Source of the DNA: Ollibium composti
GTDB taxonomy: Bacteria > Pseudomonadota > Alphaproteobacteria > Rhizobiales > Rhizobiaceae
Length of the DNA: 64,000 bases
Direction: 5' to 3'
NCBI RefSeq assembly: GCF_004801285.1
Contig: NZ_SSNY01000001.1
Location: 62,001-126,000 of the forward strand
In this document: one piece after another, positions 33,510 to 43,954 of the stretch
How positions within the stretch are numbered: the first letter of the stretch is position 1
How the letters are laid out: each line of letters starts with the position of its first letter
Made by a program: the position numbers and the translations under genes
Notes under the pieces: generated by a model
What the model was told of the DNA's origin: nothing
Seen by the model: only the letters and a program-made list of their open reading frames with translations
Database searches by the model: none

Positions 33510-33726
33510 TTCGACAATCAAGCCTTCGTTCCGTGTCAGGGTGAAGCGTACGCCAGATGGGCCGTCGCGGCGGCTGTCCGTTTGTCGGCTTCAGCCTGTG
33601 CGGGCGACGGAAAAGCTGGGAAGGGGCCGCGCTGCGGCGGCGCGGACGCAACAATGGAAAGGGGTACGGCGGCCTTGGCCTCGGGCGGCGCGGATGCGCT
33701 GCAAGGGTGGGCTGCCGGAGCATCGG
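33510..33726 (+). other. Long 5' leader region before mraZ
   Basis: About 215 bases separate the predicted promoter from the mraZ start. No hairpin-plus-T attenuator, riboswitch or conserved small gene is evident. The frame in phase with mraZ stays open through it, but its composition is not like a domain and the promoter would lie inside it. It is probably untranslated leader; a further promoter nearer mraZ is possible. Confidence 0.45.
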
Positions 33727-34185
33727 ATGGACCGTTTCCTGTCGAGCGCGGTGAACAGGATCGACGCCAAGGGGCGGGTGTCGGTGCCGGCGCATTTCCG
33801 CGCGGTGGTGCAGAAGCGCGGCTATTCGGAACTCTATGCGCTGCGTTGCCTGGATATTCCGGCGCTGGACGTCGGCGGGCTCGATCTGCTCGACCGTTAC
33901 GAGCAGCGCATCGCGCAGGAGGATCCGTTCCTGCGGACGGCGGACGACATGTCCTTCTTCTGCCATGGCGACGGCATGTTCCTGAAGCTCGACCAGGACG
34001 GGCGCATCACGGTTTCCGACTTCATCCGCGAACACACGGGCATCTCCTCGGAGGTGGCTTTCGTGGGGCGCGGCAATTTCTTCCAGATCTGGGAGCCTTC
34101 CCGGCTCGCCGCCTATGGCGCCGAGGTGAGGGCACGGCTGTTGCAGCTTCGGCAGGGGACGAAGCCCGGGGAGCGGCCGGAATGA
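33727..34185 (+). CDS. mraZ: Transcriptional regulator MraZ
   Basis: A 152-residue AbrB-fold protein with two MraZ halves: [20 protein letters not shown] (1-20) and a second [20 protein letters not shown] near 93-112. It is the usual first gene of the division cluster and represses it by binding TGGGN repeats. The C-terminal tail ([13 protein letters not shown]) is slightly extended. The ATG at 33727 matches the conserved family start and follows a CCGGAG. Its stop overlaps the rsmH start by 4 bases. Confidence 0.95.
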   Translation: MDRFLSSAVNRIDAKGRVSVPAHFRAVVQKRGYSELYALRCLDIPALDVGGLDLLDRYEQRIAQEDPFLRTADDMSFFCHGDGMFLKLDQDGRITVSDFIREHTGISSEVAFVGRGNFFQIWEPSRLAAYGAEVRARLLQLRQGTKPGERPE

Positions 34186-35198
34186 TGGCGGGCCACGGCG
34201 ATGACCTCCACGCCGTTGGCGGACCGGCTCGCCACATTCCGGTCCTCCTTGCCGAGGTGCTCGCCGCACTTGCCCCGAAGCCCGGCGAGACGATCGTCGA
34301 CGGCACGTTCGGCGCCGGCGGCTATACGAGGGCAATTCTCGATGCAGGCGCCTCTGTTGTGGCCATCGACCGCGACCCCGACGCCATCGAGGCCGGCCGG
34401 GTGCTGGAGCAGGAAGCGGCGGGACGCCTGAAGCTCGTGCAGGCGCCGTTCTCGACGCTCGACCAGGCGCTGGAGAGCGCCGACGGCGTGGTGCTCGACA
34501 TCGGCGTCTCCTCCATGCAGCTCGACCAGGCCGAGCGCGGCTTCTCCTTCCGCGCCGACGGGCCGCTCGACATGCGCATGGCGCAAGCGGGCATGAGCGC
34601 GGCCGACGTGGTCAACAGCTTCAAGGCGAACGACCTCGCCCGCATTTTCGGCCTGCTGGGCGAGGAGCGGCATGCCGGGCGCATCGCCCGCATGATCGAG
34701 CAGCGGCGGGCCAAGCGCCCGTTCGAGCGCACGCTGGACCTTGCCGACGCCATCGAGACGCATGTCGGCCGCAAGCCGGGCGACAAGATCCATCCGGCGA
34801 CGCGCGTGTTCCAGGCGCTGCGCATCTACGTCAACGATGAACTCGGCGAACTGGCGAAGGCGCTGATGGCGGCCGAGCGCGTGCTGAAGCCCGGCGGGCG
34901 GCTCGCCGTGGTGACGTTCCATTCGCTCGAAGACCGCATCGTCAAGCGCTTCATCGCCGAGCGGGCGACGGCGTCGGCCGGCTCGCGCCACATGCCCGAG
35001 ACAAAGACGCGGGAAGCGACGTTCGAGAAGCCCGCCCGCGCGGTGACGGCGGGCGAGGCCGAACTCGCCGGCAATCCGCGCGCCCGCTCCGCGCGGCTGC
35101 GTGCCGCCGTGCGCACCGCGGCGCCTGCCCGCCAGGACGACCTTTCGGCCTTCGGCCTTCCCAGATTGCCCGGCGCCGCCTTGCCGGGAGAGAGGTGA
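34182..35198 (+). CDS. rsmH: 16S rRNA (cytosine1402-N4)-methyltransferase
   Basis: A 338-residue RsmH (MraW) enzyme that methylates N4 of C1402 in the ribosomal P site. [34 protein letters not shown] (motif I) and [20 protein letters not shown] are family signatures; [12 protein letters not shown] marks the C-terminus. The ATG at 34182 overlaps mraZ (ATGATG) and follows GGGGAG. The short start-to-start distances with mraZ and ftsL indicate one transcript. Confidence 0.95.
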   Translation: MMAGHGDDLHAVGGPARHIPVLLAEVLAALAPKPGETIVDGTFGAGGYTRAILDAGASVVAIDRDPDAIEAGRVLEQEAAGRLKLVQAPFSTLDQALESADGVVLDIGVSSMQLDQAERGFSFRADGPLDMRMAQAGMSAADVVNSFKANDLARIFGLLGEERHAGRIARMIEQRRAKRPFERTLDLADAIETHVGRKPGDKIHPATRVFQALRIYVNDELGELAKALMAAERVLKPGGRLAVVTFHSLEDRIVKRFIAERATASAGSRHMPETKTREATFEKPARAVTAGEAELAGNPRARSARLRAAVRTAAPARQDDLSAFGLPRLPGAALPGER

Positions 35199-35204
35199 GA
35201 CAGC

Positions 35205-35576
35205 GTGTTCCGTACGAGTGACATAGTGCTGATTGCCGTCATGGTCTCGGCTGCCGCCATGACCTACAAGATCAAGCGCGAGGCGGAGGAGCAGCGCGCC
35301 CAAGTGCACTATCTGCAAGCGCAGATCCGCACGGAAGAGGACACGATCGACCTCCTGAAGGCCGACTGGAGCCTTTTGACCCAGCCGGCGCGGTTGCAGA
35401 AATTGGCCGACATCTACAAGGCCCAGCTCAACCTGGAACCGGTGGACGGGCATCAGTTCGTGACGCTCGACGATCTGCCGGCGCGGCCGGTCACCATTGA
35501 GGAACTGACCGCCGACGGTTCCGGCGGCGCGGCGGACGCCCAGCCCGACCAGACGATCACTGGAGCGGTGCGATGA
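35205..35576 (+). CDS. ftsL: Cell division protein FtsL
   Basis: A 123-residue bitopic membrane protein. A short cytoplasmic end precedes one membrane helix (TSDIVLIAVMVSAAAMTYKI, 4-23). A coiled-coil-like stretch with heptad leucines follows (EEQRAQVHYLQAQIRTEED), then a periplasmic WSLLTQPARLQKLA motif typical of FtsL. The start is GTG at 35205 with GAGAGGTGAG upstream. FtsL scaffolds FtsB/FtsQ and activates FtsW/FtsI. The gene position between rsmH and ftsI supports the call. The Pro/Asp-rich tail is poorly conserved. Confidence 0.88.
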   Translation: MFRTSDIVLIAVMVSAAAMTYKIKREAEEQRAQVHYLQAQIRTEEDTIDLLKADWSLLTQPARLQKLADIYKAQLNLEPVDGHQFVTLDDLPARPVTIEELTADGSGGAADAQPDQTITGAVR

Positions 35577-37324
35577 TCGGTTCGCTGCCCAAATTCAAGG
35601 TCAGGCTGCCGGCTGGGCTCGCCCTGCCATTCCGGCGCAAGTCCGGCACGGCCGACGCGAATACCATCGTCGTCGACGGTGCGCGCAAGGCGACGGGCGG
35701 GCGCACCCGCACGCGCGTCGTCATGACGATGGCGGTCTTCCTCGGCATCTATGCGGCGATCGCCGGCCGTCTCGTCTGGCTGGGCTTCCAGGAGCCCGAC
35801 AATTCCGGCCCGCCGGCCAGTCGCGTGACGGCTTCGCGTCCTGATATCGTCGACCGCAACGGCGAGGTGCTGGCGACCGACATCAAGACGGCCTCGCTCT
35901 ATGCCGAGCCGCGCCACATCGTCGATGCCGACGAGGCCATCGAGAAGCTCGCCACCGTGCTGCCGGAAATCGACTACGAGCAGACCTACCACAAGCTCAA
36001 GAGCGGCGCCGGCTTCGTCTGGCTGCAACGTCAGCTCACGCCGAAGCAGCAGGCCGAAATCCTTCAGCTCGGCATTCCCGGCATCGGCTTCCGCACCGAA
36101 AAGCGGCGCTTCTATCCGGCCGGCTCGACGGCGGCCTACATCGTCGGCCTGACCAACATCGACAACCAGGGCATCTCCGGAATGGAGAAGTATATCGACC
36201 AGCAGGGGCTGACCGCGCTCCAGCAGTCGGGCCTCGCCGACCCGAAGGACCTGAAGCCGGTCAAGTTGTCGGTCGACCTGCGCGTCCAGCATGTCGTGCA
36301 TGACGAGATCACCACCGGCATGGAACGCTTCCATGCGATCGCCGCCGGCGCTGTCGTCTTCAACATCAAGACGGGCGAAGTGGTGGCGATGGCCTCGGTG
36401 CCAGACTTCGATCCCAACAACCCCTATAACGCCCAGGACAAGAACCGGCTGAACCGCATGTCGGCCGGCCTCTACGAGATGGGCTCGACCTTCAAGAGCT
36501 TCACCACCGCCATGGTGCTCGACGACGGCGACGCGACGCTCAACAGTCGCTTCGACGCGTCCCACCCGCTCAGGGTCGGTCGCCAGACGATCCACGATTT
36601 CCACGGCAAGGGCAGGGTGCTGACGCTGCCGGAGGTGTTCATCTACTCCTCCAACATCGGTTCGGCGCGCGAGGCGCTGGCCGTCGGCATCGACGGGCAC
36701 CGCGCGTTCCTGCACCGGCTGGGCATCCTGGAGCGGATGAACACGGAACTGCCGGAAGTGGCGCGGCCGACCGAGCCACGGGTATGGAAGCAGGTGAACT
36801 CCATCACCATCGCCTTCGGCCATGGCGTTTCCACCACCCCGTTGCAGACGGCGGTGGGCTGCGCGGCGCTGATGAACGGCTTCCTGATGGAGCCGACCTT
36901 CCTCAAGCGTACCGAGCAGGAGGCGATGGAGACGGCCAAGCGCGTCGTGAAGGACAGCACCGTCGCCGCCATGCGTTACGTCTATGCCCTCAACGCCGAG
37001 AAGGGGTCCGGCCGCAATGCGCGCGTCCCCGGCTACCGCGTCGGCGGCAAGACCGGCACGGCCGAGAAGGTCGTCAACGGCCGCTATTCCAAGGACAAGA
37101 ACTTCAACGCCTTCGTCGCGGCGTTCCCGATGGACGATCCGCAATACATCGTCTTGACCATCGCCGACGAGCCGAAGCCGGAAAAGCCGGGCATGGGCGC
37201 CACGGCCGCTTCCAACGCCGGCATCATGGCCCACAACATTATCGCCCGCTCGGCCGCCATGCTTGGCGTGAAGCCAGATTTCAGCCATGAAAACGGCGCA
37301 ACGCTGGTTTCATTGGATGAGTGA
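35573..37324 (+). CDS. ftsI: Septal peptidoglycan transpeptidase FtsI (PBP3)
   Basis: A 583-residue class B penicillin-binding protein that cross-links septal peptidoglycan with FtsW. One membrane helix (~50-70) is followed by the dimerisation domain (RPDIVDRNGEVLATDI) and the transpeptidase domain. The SxxK motif has S305 and K308 in GSTFKSF, the SxN motif is in the YSSNIGSA segment, and KTGT starts at K493. The ATG at 35573 overlaps ftsL by 4 bases. Confidence 0.95.
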   Translation: MIGSLPKFKVRLPAGLALPFRRKSGTADANTIVVDGARKATGGRTRTRVVMTMAVFLGIYAAIAGRLVWLGFQEPDNSGPPASRVTASRPDIVDRNGEVLATDIKTASLYAEPRHIVDADEAIEKLATVLPEIDYEQTYHKLKSGAGFVWLQRQLTPKQQAEILQLGIPGIGFRTEKRRFYPAGSTAAYIVGLTNIDNQGISGMEKYIDQQGLTALQQSGLADPKDLKPVKLSVDLRVQHVVHDEITTGMERFHAIAAGAVVFNIKTGEVVAMASVPDFDPNNPYNAQDKNRLNRMSAGLYEMGSTFKSFTTAMVLDDGDATLNSRFDASHPLRVGRQTIHDFHGKGRVLTLPEVFIYSSNIGSAREALAVGIDGHRAFLHRLGILERMNTELPEVARPTEPRVWKQVNSITIAFGHGVSTTPLQTAVGCAALMNGFLMEPTFLKRTEQEAMETAKRVVKDSTVAAMRYVYALNAEKGSGRNARVPGYRVGGKTGTAEKVVNGRYSKDKNFNAFVAAFPMDDPQYIVLTIADEPKPEKPGMGATAASNAGIMAHNIIARSAAMLGVKPDFSHENGATLVSLDE

Positions 37325-37343
37325 TTCTTAGCTCTTGAATGCG

Positions 37344-37370
37344 GGCGCCGGGGGGCAACCGGCGCCTTGT
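37344..37370 (+). promoter_or_regulatory. Hairpin between ftsI and murE
   Basis: GGCGCCGG (37344-37351) and CCGGCGCC (37359-37366) form a perfect 8-bp stem around GGGGCAA, followed by TTGTTC. The tail is too weak for a strong terminator, but partial termination or mRNA processing is possible in this 75-bp gap, one of the few in the cluster. Confidence 0.45.
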
Positions 37371-37399
37371 TCAAACGAATTTGTGAGTTTGCGATCTCT

Positions 37400-38848
37400 A
37401 TGAAGCTGAAAGACCTAGCCGGTATCCTGCCTGTCGAGAGGCTCTCCGACATCGCGGTCACCGGGCTGTCGTCGGATTCCCGCCATGTCGAAGCCGGCAA
37501 CCTGTTCTTCGCGCTGCATGGAACGAAGGCCGACGGCACGGCCTATGCCGCCGATGCGGCGCGGCGCGGCGCGTCCGCGGTTGTCGTGGCTCAGGGAGCG
37601 GCGCCGGGCGGCCTGACCGTCCCCGTCATCGCGGTCGACGACCCGCGCCTTGCGCTGGCGCTGGCGGCGGCGCGCTTCTTCGGCCGCCAACCCGAGACGA
37701 TGGTGGCTGTGACCGGCACCAGCGGCAAGACTTCCGTGGCTGCCTTCACGCGCCAGATCTGGGAGCAGGCCGGGTTTTCCGCCGCCTCCATCGGCACCAC
37801 CGGCGTGGTGGCGCCCGGCCGCAACGAATACGGCTCGCTGACGACGCTCGATCCGGTGGCGCTGCACCGGCTTTTGGCCGAGCTTGCCGGGGCCGGCGTC
37901 ACGCACGCTTCGATGGAAGCCTCCAGCCACGGTCTCGACCAGCGCCGGCTGGACGGCGTGCGACTCGCCGCAGCCGCCTTCACCAATCTCGGCCGCGACC
38001 ACATGGACTACCACCCGACGGTGGAGGACTATCACCGCGCCAAGCTGCGCCTGTTCAAGGATCTACTGCCGAAGGGCGCGCCGGCGGTGATCTTCGCCGA
38101 CGATCCGTGGTCGGCGCCGACGGTCGCGGCGGCCAAGGCTGCGAGGCTGGCCGTGCTGACCGTCGGCCGCCACGGTACCTTTCTGACCTTGAAACGCGTC
38201 GAGCACGAGCGCCACCGCCAACGCGCCGAGATCGAGCATGACGGCCTGATTTCCGAGATCGACCTGCCGCTGGCCGGCGATTTCCAGATATCCAACGCGC
38301 TTGTCGCCGCCGGGCTGGCGATCGCCACCGGCACGCCGGCCGGCACCACGCTTGCCGCGCTGGAAAAGCTCAAGGGCGCGCCCGGCCGGCTCGACCTCGT
38401 CGGCACCACGGCCGCCGGCGCGCCGGTCTATGTCGATTACGCGCACAAGCCCGATGCGCTGGAGAACGTTCTGGCCTCGGTGCGTCCCTTCACCACCGGC
38501 CGCGTCGTCGTCGTCTTCGGCTGTGGCGGCGACCGCGACCGGGGCAAGCGGCCGATCATGGGCGAGATCGCCACGCGGCTCGCCGATGTCGTCATCGTCA
38601 CCGACGACAATCCGCGCTCGGAAGTGCCGGAAGAAATCCGCGCCGCGATCCTGGCCGCCGCGCCCGGCGCCATCGAGATCGGCGATCGCCGCAAGGCGAT
38701 CCACGAGGCGGTGGCGATGCTGGCCGCAGGCGATACCCTCATCGTCGCCGGCAAGGGTCATGAGGAAGGCCAGACGGTCGGGACCCAGACCCTGCCGTTT
38801 TCCGACCATGCGGAAGTGCGCGCGGCGCTGACGGAGCGCGCCGCATGA
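37400..38848 (+). CDS. murE: UDP-N-acetylmuramoyl-L-alanyl-D-glutamate:meso-diaminopimelate ligase
   Basis: A 482-residue Mur ligase that adds the third residue of the stem peptide. The ATP loop [11 protein letters not shown] is near 104-114, the middle domain has [16 protein letters not shown], and the DNPRSE motif near 403 marks specificity for meso-diaminopimelate rather than lysine. GKGHEEGQ is the C-terminal marker. The ATG at 37400 was chosen because it gives the usual MKLKDLAG start; a TTG at 37367 would add 11 residues. The stop overlaps murF by 4 bases. Confidence 0.95.
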   Translation: MKLKDLAGILPVERLSDIAVTGLSSDSRHVEAGNLFFALHGTKADGTAYAADAARRGASAVVVAQGAAPGGLTVPVIAVDDPRLALALAAARFFGRQPETMVAVTGTSGKTSVAAFTRQIWEQAGFSAASIGTTGVVAPGRNEYGSLTTLDPVALHRLLAELAGAGVTHASMEASSHGLDQRRLDGVRLAAAAFTNLGRDHMDYHPTVEDYHRAKLRLFKDLLPKGAPAVIFADDPWSAPTVAAAKAARLAVLTVGRHGTFLTLKRVEHERHRQRAEIEHDGLISEIDLPLAGDFQISNALVAAGLAIATGTPAGTTLAALEKLKGAPGRLDLVGTTAAGAPVYVDYAHKPDALENVLASVRPFTTGRVVVVFGCGGDRDRGKRPIMGEIATRLADVVIVTDDNPRSEVPEEIRAAILAAAPGAIEIGDRRKAIHEAVAMLAAGDTLIVAGKGHEEGQTVGTQTLPFSDHAEVRAALTERAA

Positions 38849-40272
38849 GCCATCTGTGGACATCCGGGGCGATGGTGGAGGCAATGGGCGGCAGGCCGCT
38901 CGGGCCGATGCCGGAGGGCATTTCGGGCATCTCCATCGACAGCCGCACCCTCAAGCCCGGCGAGGCCTTCTTCGCCATCAAGGGCGACGCGATGGACGGC
39001 CATGACTTCGCCACCGCCGCTGTCAAGGCGGGCGCCGCCGTGCTGGTGGTGGCCGAGGGCAAACTGCCGGCGCTCGGCCGGCTGACCGCGCCGATGATCG
39101 TGGTGCCGGACGTGCTGGCCGCCATGGAGCGGCTGGGGCTGGCGTCCCGCGCGCGCAGCCAGGCGAAGATCGTCGCCGTCACCGGTTCGGTCGGCAAGAC
39201 CTCGACCAAGGAAGCGCTGCGCCACGTCCTTGCCAGCGTCGGCAAGGTGCATGCCTCGGCGGCGTCCTTCAACAATCATTGGGGCGTGCCGCTGACGCTG
39301 GCGCGCATGCCGGCCGACTGCGATTATGCCGTGTTCGAGATCGGCATGAACCATCCGAACGAGATCCGTCCGCTGGTCAGGATGGTGTGCCCGCACATCG
39401 CCGTCATCACCAACATCGCCGCCGCCCATCTCGGCTTCTTCCGCAGCCTGGACGAGATCGCCGCCGCCAAGGCCGAGATCTTCGAGGGGCTGGAGCCCGG
39501 CGGCGCGGCGCTGCTCAACCGCGACGACCCGCGCTGGAAACTGCTTGAGAAGATGGCGCGCACGGCCGGCGTCGAGCATGTCTACGGCTTCGGCGAGAAT
39601 GCGCGCTCGACCTACCGGCTGGTCGATTTCACGCTGGAGGCCGACCATTCCACCGTCAACGCCAAGATCGGCGGCAAGGAGATCGTCGCGCGCGTCGGCG
39701 CGCCGGGCCGCCACATGGTGCAGAACGCGGTCGCCGTTTTGGGCGCGGCGCATCTGGTCGGCGCCGACGTCGCCAGAGCGGCGCTGGCGCTCGCCGATCT
39801 TGCGGCCGAGCCGGGCAGGGGCCGCCGGCATGTGTTGCCGCACCCCAAGGGGCCGATCACGCTGATCGACGAGAGCTACAACGCCAATCCCGTCTCCATG
39901 CGGGCGGCCCTTGCGCTGCTCAAGGCAACGCCGGTTCCCGAGGGTGGACGGCGCGTGGCGGTGCTGGGCGACATGCTGGAACTCGGCGCGCAGTCGCAGA
40001 AGCTGCATGCCGCTCTGGCCGAGCCGGTGGTGGATGCCGGCGCCAATGTCGTCCTGCTCGCCGGAGCCGAGATGCAGAACCTCGCCGCGGCGCTGCCGGA
40101 AGGGATCGCCGTCACGCTGAAGGCCTCGGCCGAGGACTTGAAGCCCGTGCTCATGCAGGCGCTGAAGCCGGGCGACGTGGTGATGGTCAAATCGTCGAAG
40201 GGCATCGGCCTCGCCAGGCTGGTGGACGCTTTGCTCAACAGATTTCCCGCCCAGGCCCAGAAGCGGGCCTGA
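38845..40272 (+). CDS. murF: UDP-N-acetylmuramoyl-tripeptide:D-alanyl-D-alanine ligase
   Basis: A 475-residue Mur ligase that attaches D-Ala-D-Ala to complete the pentapeptide. [20 protein letters not shown] is the family's N-terminus, [14 protein letters not shown] the ATP loop near 112, and [13 protein letters not shown] and DESYNANP follow in order. The ATG at 38845 overlaps the murE stop by 4 bases. mraY begins 24 bases after its stop. Confidence 0.95.
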   Translation: MSHLWTSGAMVEAMGGRPLGPMPEGISGISIDSRTLKPGEAFFAIKGDAMDGHDFATAAVKAGAAVLVVAEGKLPALGRLTAPMIVVPDVLAAMERLGLASRARSQAKIVAVTGSVGKTSTKEALRHVLASVGKVHASAASFNNHWGVPLTLARMPADCDYAVFEIGMNHPNEIRPLVRMVCPHIAVITNIAAAHLGFFRSLDEIAAAKAEIFEGLEPGGAALLNRDDPRWKLLEKMARTAGVEHVYGFGENARSTYRLVDFTLEADHSTVNAKIGGKEIVARVGAPGRHMVQNAVAVLGAAHLVGADVARAALALADLAAEPGRGRRHVLPHPKGPITLIDESYNANPVSMRAALALLKATPVPEGGRRVAVLGDMLELGAQSQKLHAALAEPVVDAGANVVLLAGAEMQNLAAALPEGIAVTLKASAEDLKPVLMQALKPGDVVMVKSSKGIGLARLVDALLNRFPAQAQKRA

Positions 40273-40296
40273 GGCGATCGGGGGATATTGAATCGC

Positions 40297-41379
40297 ATGC
40301 TGACGCTTCTCGTCGATTTCGCCGAGCACCACACGGTGTTCAACGTCTTTCGCTACATCACCTTCCGCACCGGCGGCGCGCTGATCACCTCGGCGCTGAT
40401 CGTCTTCATCTTCGGCCCGGCCATCATCAATTCGCTGCGCATCCGCCAGGGCAAGGGCCAGCCGATCCGCGCCGACGGCCCGCAGACGCATTTCAAGAAG
40501 GCCGGCACGCCGACGATGGGCGGGTTGATGATCCTCACCGGCATCATCGGCTCCTCGCTTTTGTGGGCGAACCTCACCAGCGTCTATGTCTGGGTGGTGA
40601 TGTTCGTCATGATCGGCTTCGGCGGCATCGGCTTCTATGACGACTACCTGAAGGTGACCAAGCAGTCGCATCTCGGCTTTTCCGGCAAGGCGCGGCTGGC
40701 GCTGGAGTTCGTCATCGCCGGCATTGCTTCCTTCGTCATCATGCGCGCGGGGCTGGAGCCGTTCTCCTCGTCGCTGGCCTTTCCCTTCGCCAAGGAACTG
40801 ATCATCAACCTCGGCTGGTTCTTCATTCCCTTCGCCGCCTTCGTCATGGTGGGCGCCGGCAACGCGGTGAACCTGACGGACGGGCTGGATGGGCTGGCGA
40901 TCGTACCGATCATGATCGCGGCCGCTTCCTTCGGCGTCATCTCCTACCTGTCGGGCAACGCGGTGTTCGCGGAATACCTGCAGATCCATTTCGTGCCCGG
41001 CACCGGCGAGCTTGCCGTCATCCTCGGCGCGGTCATCGGCGCCGGCCTCGGCTTCCTGTGGTTCAACGCGCCGCCGGCCGCCATCTTCATGGGCGACACC
41101 GGCTCGCTGGCGCTGGGCGGCCTGATCGGCACGGTCGCGGTGGCGACCAAGCACGAGATCGTCATGGCCATTATCGGCGGCCTGTTCGTGGTCGAGATCT
41201 TCTCCGTCATCATCCAGGTCGGCTACTTCAAGATGACCGGCAAGCGGGTCTTCCTGATGGCGCCGATCCATCACCATTTCGAAAAGCTCGGCTGGACCGA
41301 AAGCCAGGTGGTGATCCGCTTCTGGATCGTCGCCGTGATGCTGGCCCTGATCGGCCTTTCCACCCTCAAGCTGAGATAG
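40297..41379 (+). CDS. mraY: Phospho-N-acetylmuramoyl-pentapeptide transferase MraY
   Basis: A 360-residue polytopic inner-membrane enzyme (E. coli MraY is also 360) that transfers phospho-MurNAc-pentapeptide to undecaprenyl phosphate, making lipid I. Motifs are [32 protein letters not shown] with catalytic aspartates, [24 protein letters not shown] and the HHHFEKLGW histidine cluster. The ATG at 40297 aligns with the E. coli start; a TTG nine bases earlier is possible. Confidence 0.95.
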   Translation: MLTLLVDFAEHHTVFNVFRYITFRTGGALITSALIVFIFGPAIINSLRIRQGKGQPIRADGPQTHFKKAGTPTMGGLMILTGIIGSSLLWANLTSVYVWVVMFVMIGFGGIGFYDDYLKVTKQSHLGFSGKARLALEFVIAGIASFVIMRAGLEPFSSSLAFPFAKELIINLGWFFIPFAAFVMVGAGNAVNLTDGLDGLAIVPIMIAAASFGVISYLSGNAVFAEYLQIHFVPGTGELAVILGAVIGAGLGFLWFNAPPAAIFMGDTGSLALGGLIGTVAVATKHEIVMAIIGGLFVVEIFSVIIQVGYFKMTGKRVFLMAPIHHHFEKLGWTESQVVIRFWIVAVMLALIGLSTLKLR

Positions 41380-41387
41380 GGTCGTCC

Positions 41388-42788
41388 GTGATCCCCGCCA
41401 CATCCTTCGCAGGCAGAAAGGTCGCGCTGTTCGGGCTCGGCGGCTCTGGGCTGGCGACCGCGCGCGCGTTGGCCGAAGGCGGCGCCGAAGTGCTCGCCTG
41501 GGACGACAATCCCGAAAGTGTCGCCCGGGCGGAGGCGGAAGGCATCGCCACGGCGGACCTGCGCGGCGTCGACTGGAGCGGCTTCGCCTCCTTCGTGCTG
41601 TCGCCCGGCGTGCCGCTGACGCATCCGAAGCCGCACTGGACCGTCGAGCTTGCCAGGGCCGCCGGCGTCGAGGTGATCGGCGACGTCGAGCTGTTCGTGC
41701 GCGAGCGCAACCGGCGCGCGCCGGGTGCGCCCTTCATCGCCATCACCGGCACCAACGGCAAGTCGACCACGACGGCGCTGACGGCCCACATCATCAAGGC
41801 GTCCGGGCGCGACGCGCAGATGGGCGGCAATATCGGCCGTGCGGTGATGACGCTCGACGAGCCGTCGCCGGACCGCTTCTACGTGGTCGAATGCTCGTCC
41901 TACCAGATCGACCTCGCGCCCTCGATCAATCCGACCGCCGGCGTGCTGCTCAATCTGACGCCCGACCATCTCGACCGCCACGGCACCATGCAGCACTACG
42001 CCGACATCAAGGAACGGCTGGTGGCTGGCAGCGACACGGCCGTCGTCGGCGTCGACGACAGCTATTGCGCGCAGATCGCCGACCGGCTGGAACAGGCCGG
42101 AAGGCAGGTCGTACGCATCTCCAAGCGGCTGCCGCTGACCGACGGCTATTTCGCCGACGGCACGGACCTGATGGAGGCCGTGCACGGCCGCTACGAGCGC
42201 GTCGGCTTCCTCGAGGGTATCGGCTCGCTGCGCGGCCAGCACAATGCGCAGAACGCGCTCGCCGCCGTGGCTGCATGCCTGAAAGTCGGTCTCGACCTCG
42301 GCGAGATCCAGTCGGGGCTGGAAAGCTTTCCGGGCCTTGCGCACCGCATGGAGCAGGTGGGCAAGAAGGGCCGCGTTCTGTTCGTCAACGATTCCAAGGC
42401 GACCAACGCGGATGCGGCAGCGCCCGCGCTGTCGTCCTTCCCGCGCATCTACTGGATCGCCGGCGGCCTGCCCAAGGAAGGTGGCATCACCTCGCTGCGC
42501 GGTTTCTTCCCCCGCATTGCCAAGGCCTACCTGATCGGCGAGGCGGCCCCCGCCTTTTCGGCGACGCTGGGCGACGCCGTGCCCTACGAGATTTCCGGCA
42601 CGCTGGCGGCGGCTGTCGAACATGCGGCGGCCGATGCGGCCAGAGACGACGGCGGCGAGGCGGTGGTGCTGTTGTCGCCGGCCTGCGCCAGCTTCGACCA
42701 GTTCCGCAATTTCGAGGTGCGCGGCGAAGCCTTCAGGCAAGCCGTGAATGCTATCGAGGGCATAGAAGCTATCGGAGGGTCACGATAA
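41388..42788 (+). CDS. murD: UDP-N-acetylmuramoyl-L-alanine:D-glutamate ligase
   Basis: A 466-residue Mur ligase adding D-glutamate. An N-terminal Rossmann [17 protein letters not shown], the ATP loop [11 protein letters not shown] near 119, [11 protein letters not shown] and [12 protein letters not shown] follow the family order, and [12 protein letters not shown] is near the C-terminus. The start is a GTG at 41388, 9 bases after mraY; no ATG gives a complete N-terminus. The stop overlaps ftsW by one base. Confidence 0.94.
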   Translation: MIPATSFAGRKVALFGLGGSGLATARALAEGGAEVLAWDDNPESVARAEAEGIATADLRGVDWSGFASFVLSPGVPLTHPKPHWTVELARAAGVEVIGDVELFVRERNRRAPGAPFIAITGTNGKSTTTALTAHIIKASGRDAQMGGNIGRAVMTLDEPSPDRFYVVECSSYQIDLAPSINPTAGVLLNLTPDHLDRHGTMQHYADIKERLVAGSDTAVVGVDDSYCAQIADRLEQAGRQVVRISKRLPLTDGYFADGTDLMEAVHGRYERVGFLEGIGSLRGQHNAQNALAAVAACLKVGLDLGEIQSGLESFPGLAHRMEQVGKKGRVLFVNDSKATNADAAAPALSSFPRIYWIAGGLPKEGGITSLRGFFPRIAKAYLIGEAAPAFSATLGDAVPYEISGTLAAAVEHAAADAARDDGGEAVVLLSPACASFDQFRNFEVRGEAFRQAVNAIEGIEAIGGSR

Positions 42789-43948
42789 TGGCCGTTGCAA
42801 GCCGTCTCGACACGAGCCCCGTCGCCACCTGGTGGTGGACGATCGACCGCTGGTTCCTCGCCGCCTTCCTGTCGCTGATGGGGCTGGGCATCGTGCTGTC
42901 CTTCGCGGCGAGCCCGGCGGTGGCGCTGCGCATCGGCCTCGATCCGTTCCACTTCGCCACCCGCCAGATCGTCTTCACCGTACTGGCGCTCGGCGCCATG
43001 CTCGCCGTCTCCTTCCTCGACGCGCGCCAGATCCGGCGCATGGCGATCCTCATGCTCGTCGTCATGCTGGTCTTGATGGTGGCGGTCCTCTACATCGGCA
43101 TTGAGGTGAAGGGCGCGCGGCGCTGGGTGTCGCTCGCCGGCATGTCGATCCAGCCGTCCGAATTCCTCAAGCCGGCCTTCGTCGTCATCTGTGCCTGGCT
43201 GTTTTCCGAACAGAAGCGCCAGCCCGACATCCCCGGCAACGTGCTCGCCATGATCCTGCTCGGCCTCGTGCTGGCGCTTTTGGTGGCGCAGCCCGACCTC
43301 GGCCAAACCATGCTGGTGACCGGCACCTGGGGCGTCATGTTCTTCATGGCCGGCCTGTCGTGGCTGTGGATCGTGGTTCTGGGGGCGGCGGGCGTCGGCG
43401 GCATCTTCGCCGCCTATTCGGTCTTCCCGCACGTCGCGCTGCGTATCGACAAGTTCCTCACCGGCGAGGGCGATACCTTCCAGGTCGACATGGGCAAGGA
43501 AGCGCTCATCAATGGCGGCTGGTTCGGGCTCGGGCCGGGCGAGGGCACGATCAAGCGCGTCATTCCCGACAGCCACGCCGACTTTGTCTTCGCCGTGGCC
43601 GGCGAGGAATACGGTCTCATCATGTGTTTCTTCATCATGGCGATCTTCGCCTTCATCGTGCTGCGCGGCCTTAACACGGCGCTGAAGGAGCACGACGATT
43701 TCACCCGCTATGCCATCGGCGGGCTGGTGACGGTGTTCGGTCTGCAATCGATGATCAACATGTGCGTCAACCTGCAGCTGATGCCGGCCAAGGGCATGAC
43801 GCTGCCCTTCATCTCCTATGGCGGCTCCTCGCAGATCGCCATCGCCATCTCGATGGGCATGGTGCTGGCGCTGACGCGGCGCAAGCCGGAACGGCGCAAG
43901 CAGGTCGGCTTCACCGATTTCGTCCGGCGCACCCTGCCGGCAGAATGA
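42788..43948 (+). CDS. ftsW: Septal peptidoglycan polymerase FtsW (SEDS family)
   Basis: A 386-residue SEDS glycosyltransferase with about ten membrane helices that polymerises lipid II at the septum with FtsI. Motifs are KGARRWVSLAGMSIQPSEFL, AQPDLGQTM, the GLGPGEGTIKRVIPDSHADF loop with the catalytic aspartate, AEEYG-like AGEEYGLI and LPFISYGGSS. The ATG at 42788 overlaps the murD stop (TAATG). Confidence 0.95.
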   Translation: MAVASRLDTSPVATWWWTIDRWFLAAFLSLMGLGIVLSFAASPAVALRIGLDPFHFATRQIVFTVLALGAMLAVSFLDARQIRRMAILMLVVMLVLMVAVLYIGIEVKGARRWVSLAGMSIQPSEFLKPAFVVICAWLFSEQKRQPDIPGNVLAMILLGLVLALLVAQPDLGQTMLVTGTWGVMFFMAGLSWLWIVVLGAAGVGGIFAAYSVFPHVALRIDKFLTGEGDTFQVDMGKEALINGGWFGLGPGEGTIKRVIPDSHADFVFAVAGEEYGLIMCFFIMAIFAFIVLRGLNTALKEHDDFTRYAIGGLVTVFGLQSMINMCVNLQLMPAKGMTLPFISYGGSSQIAIAISMGMVLALTRRKPERRKQVGFTDFVRRTLPAE

Positions 43949-43954
43949 GACACG

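Noticed and set aside
33403..34185. An N-terminally extended MraZ starting at 33403 or 33421
   Set aside because: The frame is open and a GGAGG precedes 33421, but the extension matches nothing, MraZ normally begins at MDRFLSS, and the best promoter with its MraZ boxes would lie inside the gene.
38758..41403. An 881-codon minus-strand open frame across murF and mraY
   Set aside because: Same reason: low-complexity His/Asp/Arg shadow of well-identified genes, no ribosome-binding site and no domain.
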